DNA of 64,000 nt, taken from positions 62,001 through 126,000 of the forward strand of contig NZ_JYLL01000010.1 in the NCBI RefSeq assembly GCF_001439695.1. Reading direction: 5' to 3'. The stretch comes from Pseudomonas veronii. GTDB taxonomy: Bacteria; Pseudomonadota; Gammaproteobacteria; Pseudomonadales; Pseudomonadaceae. The notes under the pieces are model-generated. The model was not told the DNA's origin, searched no databases, and was given only the letters and a program-made list of their open reading frames with translations. Shown piece after piece: positions 59,419 through 64,000 of this stretch (positions are counted from its first letter, which is position 1; each line of letters opens with the position of its first letter). A program made the translations under genes and the position numbers.

Positions 59419-61494
59419 CTATTCAGTGATCTTCTCGAAGTTCCGATAGAACAGATCACTGTCACGGCCATCGGTCATCGTATGCAGCGAATACGCGCGA
59501 TTGAGGCGCGCGCCGCCATCGCGGGTCAGCGGCGCCCACACCAGATTGGCGCGGCGCATCGTCGACAGGCTCATCAGCTCATCAAAGGGAATTGACAGGT
59601 AAAGGCCTTTGTCGAAGCTGCCTTCGCCAAAGGCTTCTTTTGACGCGGTGGTGCGGGTGACCCAGGCGCCAATCCGCACGCCATTGTTGAACTCGCGCGA
59701 CAAGTCCAGGGTGGCGCCCCAGTCCCGGGCCAGGTAGCGACCGACACTCAGCGCACCCTGTGTGTTGAACGGCAAGTCGGTGTAGCCGGTGATATGCCCC
59801 GTGACCGTGCGGTAGTCGCGCAGGCTGAAGTCCTGTTCGAACCCGCGCTGGCGCACGTAGTTCAGGTCGGCGCCCAAGGCCCAGCGCTGGCCCATCGGCC
59901 GGTACAGCACCTCACTGCCGACACCGGCGTACATCGATTCCAGCAACCCGCCGTAGACCATGCCATACAGGTCCTGATCCAGTCGCACCGCGTGGTTGAG
60001 CTGGAACGTCGGCACGGTCACGTCAGAGCTGGTCATGTACTTGCGCAGATCGGTACGCACGCGCGGCAAGCCGCTGGGCGCGTCGTAGGTGAAGCCATCG
60101 TAGTTGTTCAGCAGGTTGACGCTGAGCAGGCCGCTCCACCAGGTGTTGCGGGTGAAGCGGTATTCGGCGTCGAGGTCGGCGGAAATCTGATACAGCAGGC
60201 CATCCGGCCCGCCGACGTTCTGCTTGTAACCCAGCCCGACGCCGTAGCTCAGGGGCTTGGGCGCTTGGGTGTAAAGCAGCGTTTGCGCCTGGGCGCTGGG
60301 CGGGTTGACTTCGGTCTGGCGATGCAGGGTCTGCAGGGGCTCGCGTTGGTTGACCACCTCGCGGAACGTCTCGCGGGGCACGCTGGTTTCTTCGATCGGC
60401 ATGGCGTACCGCTCGCTCACCAGGGTGAACCAGCTGATCTGGTCATTGACGCTGTCGTCCAGGATACGGCTGGCGCGCCCCACGGCCTTGGCGCTGTAGA
60501 GATAGCGCTGCTGCTCGCCATACACCAATAACTCAGGGCCGCGCTGGGCAATCCGCTGCACGTTATAGCCGGCATTGTCCTGCAAACGCTTGGACACCGC
60601 GGCCCAATCCACTTGATCCATCGCGACGCTCGGCGCCTGGGCGGGCAGCTTGGGGGCCGGCGGGTCGTAGGTTTTGACCGGCGCCTTGCGGCTGACGAAA
60701 TTGGTGTGCAGGGTGATACCGAACATCGCCGTGTTGCCGCGCTCCCACGCGGCACTCAGGTCGACGGAGTCGGCCACCTTGTAAACCAGCCCGAGGTTGA
60801 CCGGCGAGTCCTGGCGCAGATGGTTGTTTCGAGGCTCGTTTTGGTAGTCGTTGCCCTCGTATTCCAGCTTGAGGCTCAACGGCGCCCAGGGTGTCTGGTA
60901 GGCGACGCCGCCAAACAGCGCGGGCCGGCCGCGGAAGTAACCGTTGGAGAAATTGCCGGAACCTTCGGCGGTGGGCCGCTCGTTGAAGCGATCACTCAGC
61001 GCGCCCAGCGGGTTGCCGAAATCGCCCCGGCTGCCCAGGTAACCCCAGGCGATGCCCGCACTGAAATCGAATTCGCCATAACGCTTGTTGGCCACCAGGT
61101 ACTCGCTGGAAAACAGTCCGGTGCCGCCCAGGTCGAGCATCCCCAGCGCGACCTGGGGCAACCAGTGGCTTTCCTCGTAGAGACGCACTTTGGCGTCGAC
61201 GGCCTTGTCCTTGTAGCTCTGGCTGCCACTGAACGATTCGGGGCCATAGGGGCGGTTGGTGATGGCGGTGTAGCGAAAGGTGCCTTCGAGCCAGTCCAGC
61301 GGTTGCGCGGAAAAACTGTAGCGACTGTAAGGTTCGGTGCGGTTGGCATTGACGCTGAGTTCGCCGGCCGGGGCCATGCGTGCGGTCGGGGTTTGCAACA
61401 GCCCGACCCCGCCAAAATCACTCTGGGTGTAACGCGGATCGCCGTGCGCGACGCCACAGGGCACCAGCAGCACGGCTGCAATACATAATTTCAA
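59419..61494 (-). CDS. YjbH/GfcD-family outer-membrane exopolysaccharide protein
   Basis: 691 residues. Signal peptide KLCIAAVLLVPCGVAHG (cut near residue 18), then the YjbH opening FGGVGLLQTPTARMAPAGELSVNANRTEPYSRYS. Repeated beta-strand segments suggest an outer-membrane barrel pair. In E. coli yjbEFGH/gfc operons this protein completes a polysaccharide secretion set. It overlaps the GfcC-like gene by 4 bases and is last in the minus-strand operon. Confidence 0.92.
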   Translation of the reverse strand: MKLCIAAVLLVPCGVAHGDPRYTQSDFGGVGLLQTPTARMAPAGELSVNANRTEPYSRYSFSAQPLDWLEGTFRYTAITNRPYGPESFSGSQSYKDKAVDAKVRLYEESHWLPQVALGMLDLGGTGLFSSEYLVANKRYGEFDFSAGIAWGYLGSRGDFGNPLGALSDRFNERPTAEGSGNFSNGYFRGRPALFGGVAYQTPWAPLSLKLEYEGNDYQNEPRNNHLRQDSPVNLGLVYKVADSVDLSAAWERGNTAMFGITLHTNFVSRKAPVKTYDPPAPKLPAQAPSVAMDQVDWAAVSKRLQDNAGYNVQRIAQRGPELLVYGEQQRYLYSAKAVGRASRILDDSVNDQISWFTLVSERYAMPIEETSVPRETFREVVNQREPLQTLHRQTEVNPPSAQAQTLLYTQAPKPLSYGVGLGYKQNVGGPDGLLYQISADLDAEYRFTRNTWWSGLLSVNLLNNYDGFTYDAPSGLPRVRTDLRKYMTSSDVTVPTFQLNHAVRLDQDLYGMVYGGLLESMYAGVGSEVLYRPMGQRWALGADLNYVRQRGFEQDFSLRDYRTVTGHITGYTDLPFNTQGALSVGRYLARDWGATLDLSREFNNGVRIGAWVTRTTASKEAFGEGSFDKGLYLSIPFDELMSLSTMRRANLVWAPLTRDGGARLNRAYSLHTMTDGRDSDLFYRNFEKITE

Positions 61495-62258
61495 GGCGTG
61501 ACCTCAGCCAGGGGTTGGGTGGCAAGAAACTCGGCCAGTTGTTGGTTCAGCTCAGGGGTGGGCGGTTCCAGGTCGTCGCTGCGCAGCGGCACCAGCAGCG
61601 TGCTGCCCGGTGCCGGCGCGGCCGCCGTCTCGCGGTTCCAGGGGGCAATGCCCAGGCGCGTGACCAGGCCGTCGGGCTGGATCAGCCACAGGTAGTCGAC
61701 GTCGGCCCCCGTCACCGCCGGGCATTCGTCGAGGTAATCGCGTGCCGCCCGCATCGGTTGGAACACCAGGGTGCAAGGCTGCGCGACCGCGCCCAGGACG
61801 CGCACACCTGCCGGCCTGGGCGGGTAGATCAGTCGATCGCCGTCGCTGACCCGCAGATTGGGCGCAAAACCGACCTCCACCGCCACCGGGTCCAGCATCG
61901 CGCGTTGCCGGCCGGTCACCGGCAAGGCCTGCACCTGTCGATAAACGCGCGCCGCCAAGTCGGCCCGGCTGTCGTACCCGGCGGCCAAGGCAGCCTGGCG
62001 CAACGTATCCAGGTCAAACAGCACACCGGCTTTGAGCCGGGCCTGGGGCTCGATCAATGGCTGGTGCAGCCAAGCCGCCGCCAGCCAATAGCCCTGGGCA
62101 TCCGGTTGTGACGCAATGATCGCGTCGAGCAAGCGCGCCTCGGGCGGCAGGGCGATCGGCCCGGGGTGCAGGACTTGGCCGCTCACCGTCAGGGCGGCGT
62201 GGCATGCACTGGCACAACTCCACAACAGCGCCAGCGCCCATCGTTTGCGGGCGGTCAT
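61491..62258 (-). CDS. GfcC/YjbG-family capsule/EPS periplasmic protein
   Basis: 255 residues. Signal peptide RWALALLWSCASACHA, then a region like the GfcC beta-grasp fold (LTVSGQVLHPGPIALPPEARLLDAIIA, GDRLIYPPRPAGVRVLGAV). The SLBB-like pair makes it similar to Wza periplasmic domains. It overlaps neighbours on both sides, and is part of a four-gene export set. Confidence 0.92.
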   Translation of the reverse strand: MTARKRWALALLWSCASACHAALTVSGQVLHPGPIALPPEARLLDAIIASQPDAQGYWLAAAWLHQPLIEPQARLKAGVLFDLDTLRQAALAAGYDSRADLAARVYRQVQALPVTGRQRAMLDPVAVEVGFAPNLRVSDGDRLIYPPRPAGVRVLGAVAQPCTLVFQPMRAARDYLDECPAVTGADVDYLWLIQPDGLVTRLGIAPWNRETAAAPAPGSTLLVPLRSDDLEPPTPELNQQLAEFLATQPLAEVTP

Positions 62259-62914
62259 CGGGCCTCCTTGCGGGCGGGTTGCAGTTGGGTGATTTTCAAC
62301 GTGAGGCGCGGGCTGAGGTGCTGTTCGCTTTGCACAATGAAGCCGTCAGTGGGGTCGACCCAATAACGGTTGCGCGCACGAAACCCCAGCGCCTCGGCTT
62401 CGATGTCCTCATCGACGCGCAACAAGGTGTAAGGCTTGTCGAGGATCTCGAGCGTCTCCATGCCCTCGCGGGTCAGACGGCTGGTGACGGTGATGCCGAC
62501 GCGATAGCCATCCACCAGGTCGATCTGCCGGCTGCTGCGGTAGCCGTCCGGCACGCGGTGCAGCCCCTGCTGGAACGGCGACTGCCCTTGCCAGCGCGTG
62601 CCATCCAGATCAGTGCCGAGGCCAACGGTACGCACCACCAGGCCATCGCGCATCAATAGCACCTGTTTGCCGGAGGCGACCCAGAACTGCAGGTCGTCGC
62701 GCTGGCGAATCAACGCCATCACGCCTTCGCTGGACACCGTGGTCACTTTGATCTGGGGAAACGGCACGGCGTCCACCTGGGCCTGGCTCAGCACCAATGG
62801 CGCAGGCCCGACGACGGCCGCCTTGAAGGTATCGAGCGAGGCCTGCATCAGTGGATTGCAGCCGCACAACAGCCACGCAAGGCACACGTAAATACCGGTT
62901 TTCACACTGTTCAC
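62255..62914 (-). CDS. GfcB/YjbF-family lipoprotein
   Basis: 219 residues with a lipobox LLCGC (Cys19), so it is anchored in the outer or inner membrane. GfcB family features: FPQIKVTTVSSEGVMALIRQ, FWVASGKQVLLMRDGLVVRTVGLGTDLDG and FRARNRYWVDPTDGFIV. It overlaps GfcC by 4 bases and follows the Wza-like gene after a 13-base gap. Confidence 0.92.
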   Translation of the reverse strand: MNSVKTGIYVCLAWLLCGCNPLMQASLDTFKAAVVGPAPLVLSQAQVDAVPFPQIKVTTVSSEGVMALIRQRDDLQFWVASGKQVLLMRDGLVVRTVGLGTDLDGTRWQGQSPFQQGLHRVPDGYRSSRQIDLVDGYRVGITVTSRLTREGMETLEILDKPYTLLRVDEDIEAEALGFRARNRYWVDPTDGFIVQSEQHLSPRLTLKITQLQPARKEAR

Positions 62915-62927
62915 GCAGGTTCCACCC

Positions 62928-64000
62928 TTATCGGCTGTTGGCTTCGCTCAGGTTGTTTTGGGTGGAAGCACCGGTGCCGATGATCGAGGCGGAAGGTATC
63001 AACTGACTGATGACCCGGTTCCAGCGGGTGATATTGGCGGGGCCGACGAACACCACGTCCTGGGGCTGCACATCGAAGCGCGTGGCCAGGGCCATGGCTG
63101 CCGGGGAGCCGGCTTGCAGATGGAAGACCTTGGCCGGTTGCGTGTCCAGGTTCTGTGCGCCGCGGATCACGTAGATCGCATCGGCGTTCGAGGTGTTCTG
63201 GTTGATGCCGCCCACCGAGCCCAACACATCCGTGAGGTTCATGCTGCGTGTCTTGAAACTCAATGCGCGGGGCTGCATGACCTCGCCCATCACATAGATG
63301 CGCTTGCGGTCGTTGTAGGGCAGGTACAACTGGTCACCGTCCTTGAGGTAGATATCGTTCAAGCGCGACGGGTTGAGATTGAACGTGTCCAGGTCGAGTG
63401 TGTAGCGCTTGCCGCCGCGGGTCAGCGTGAGGTTCGAGAGGTCGGCATTGATCGGATCGACGCCGGAAGCACCGATGGCCTCCATGACGCTCATCGGGGT
63501 GGTGGTGATCGGTACAGGCCCAGCCTTGAGCACTGCCCCGGTGATCACCACTCGCTGGCTGGCAAAACGCAGCACACTGATATCCACCTGGGGGCTGTCG
63601 ATGTACTGACGGAGCTTATCGGTGATTTCACTGCGCAGCGCCGCGAGGGTGCGGCCCTTGGCAACCACTTCGCCCACGTAGGGGTAGAACAGGTTGCCGT
63701 CGGGGTTGACCAGGCGCCCGTTGGCATCGATTTGCTGCTGCGGACCGGAAGGCGCAGTCAATTCCGGATGGTCCCAGACCGTGATGTACAACGCATCATT
63801 TGGGCCGATCAAATAGGGCCCGGGTTTATAATCGAGCAGTTCTTTGGGAAGCGCATAAGAGACTTGAGTCGCCGCGTCCATGGCCAGCAACTTTGGAGTA
63901 ATCGGGATCAACTCCACGCGACTGCTTTCAGCACCGCCCTCCTTGGTCATTGCCTCGGTGTCCATATATTGACCGGGCGCAAACATGCAGCCTTGTAACA
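62928..64000 (-). CDS. Wza-type polysaccharide export lipoprotein (partial, 5' end outside window)
   Basis: The minus-strand frame is open to the right edge; the codons before the ATG at 63986 read LQGC, a lipobox, so that ATG is an internal Met and the start lies beyond base 64000. The visible part has the Poly_export domain (IGPNDALYITVWDHPELTAP, YPYVGEVVAKGRTLAALRSEI) and two SLBB repeats (VVITGAVLKAGPVPITTTPMSVMEAIGASG and IYVMGEVMQPRALSFKTRSMNLTDVLGSVGG). Wza forms the outer-membrane channel for EPS export. First visible gene of the operon with GfcB, GfcC and YjbH. Confidence 0.93.
   Translation of the reverse strand, partial: LQGCMFAPGQYMDTEAMTKEGGAESSRVELIPITPKLLAMDAATQVSYALPKELLDYKPGPYLIGPNDALYITVWDHPELTAPSGPQQQIDANGRLVNPDGNLFYPYVGEVVAKGRTLAALRSEITDKLRQYIDSPQVDISVLRFASQRVVITGAVLKAGPVPITTTPMSVMEAIGASGVDPINADLSNLTLTRGGKRYTLDLDTFNLNPSRLNDIYLKDGDQLYLPYNDRKRIYVMGEVMQPRALSFKTRSMNLTDVLGSVGGINQNTSNADAIYVIRGAQNLDTQPAKVFHLQAGSPAAMALATRFDVQPQDVVFVGPANITRWNRVISQLIPSASIIGTGASTQNNLSEANSR

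Noticed and set aside
1..64000. tRNA, rRNA, CRISPR, insertion sequences, phage or integrase genes
   Set aside because: None were seen by reading; short divergent elements could be missed without a covariance-model search.

Overview
The window comes from a GC-rich Pseudomonas chromosome, most likely of the P. fluorescens group. The evidence is the codon bias, the pncA-pncB-nadE cluster beside nrtR, an OprD-type porin, TonB/FecI-FecR iron signalling, DUF3077 and Anr/FNR boxes. No tRNA, rRNA, CRISPR array, insertion sequence or phage gene was seen. The gene calls rest on motif reading of translations, and no database search was run.

Layout. 1-5019: two-component c-di-GMP module (HD-GYP response regulator running off the left edge, overlapping its sensor kinase) and a PAS-GGDEF cyclase. 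5426-12938: IclR regulator divergent from a polyamine/opine-type ABC importer fused in one operon with a three-subunit HcnABC/opine-oxidase-like flavoenzyme. 12962-16493: NAD salvage (nadE, pncB, pncA) divergent from its repressor nrtR, with a 21-bp palindromic operator between them. 16589-19815: hemN, a translationally coupled HemN paralogue that has lost its radical-SAM cysteines, and a small membrane protein, with two perfect Anr boxes. 19911-24317: OprD-like porin, copper proteins (DUF2946, Sco, PCuAC), a DHCW cupin and a decayed GNAT gene. 24430-31132: an unassigned catabolic operon (flavin monooxygenase, RidA, DUF1028, M20 amidohydrolase) next to a LysR regulator and an NCS1 permease. 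31421-33319: small and acetyltransferase genes. 33529-37557: ECF sigma, FecR and TonB receptor, with a Fur-like box. 37623-44348: AraC, LysE, the D-glucarate genes (GntR, MFS, gudD), and a thioredoxin-reductase-like enzyme divergent from an Rrf2 regulator. 44354-51798: cyclic-nucleotide-binding MscS channel, MFS exporter, pirin, MASE2-GGDEF cyclase, LysE and MocR. 51803-55047: MetNIQ-type importer with an isopenicillin-N-synthase-like dioxygenase. 55554-57732: a visibly AT-richer operon of three degenerate signalling proteins. 57989-64000: exopolysaccharide genes, with a WcaJ-type sugar transferase convergent to a yjbEFGH/gfc-like export operon (Wza-like gene cut by the right edge).

The most novel-looking parts are the three-gene operon 55554-57732 next to the polysaccharide locus (a pseudo-receiver with Glu at the phosphorylation site, an EAL-like protein without catalytic residues, and a second winged-helix protein), the cluster-less HemN paralogue, and the two substrate-unknown catabolic operons.
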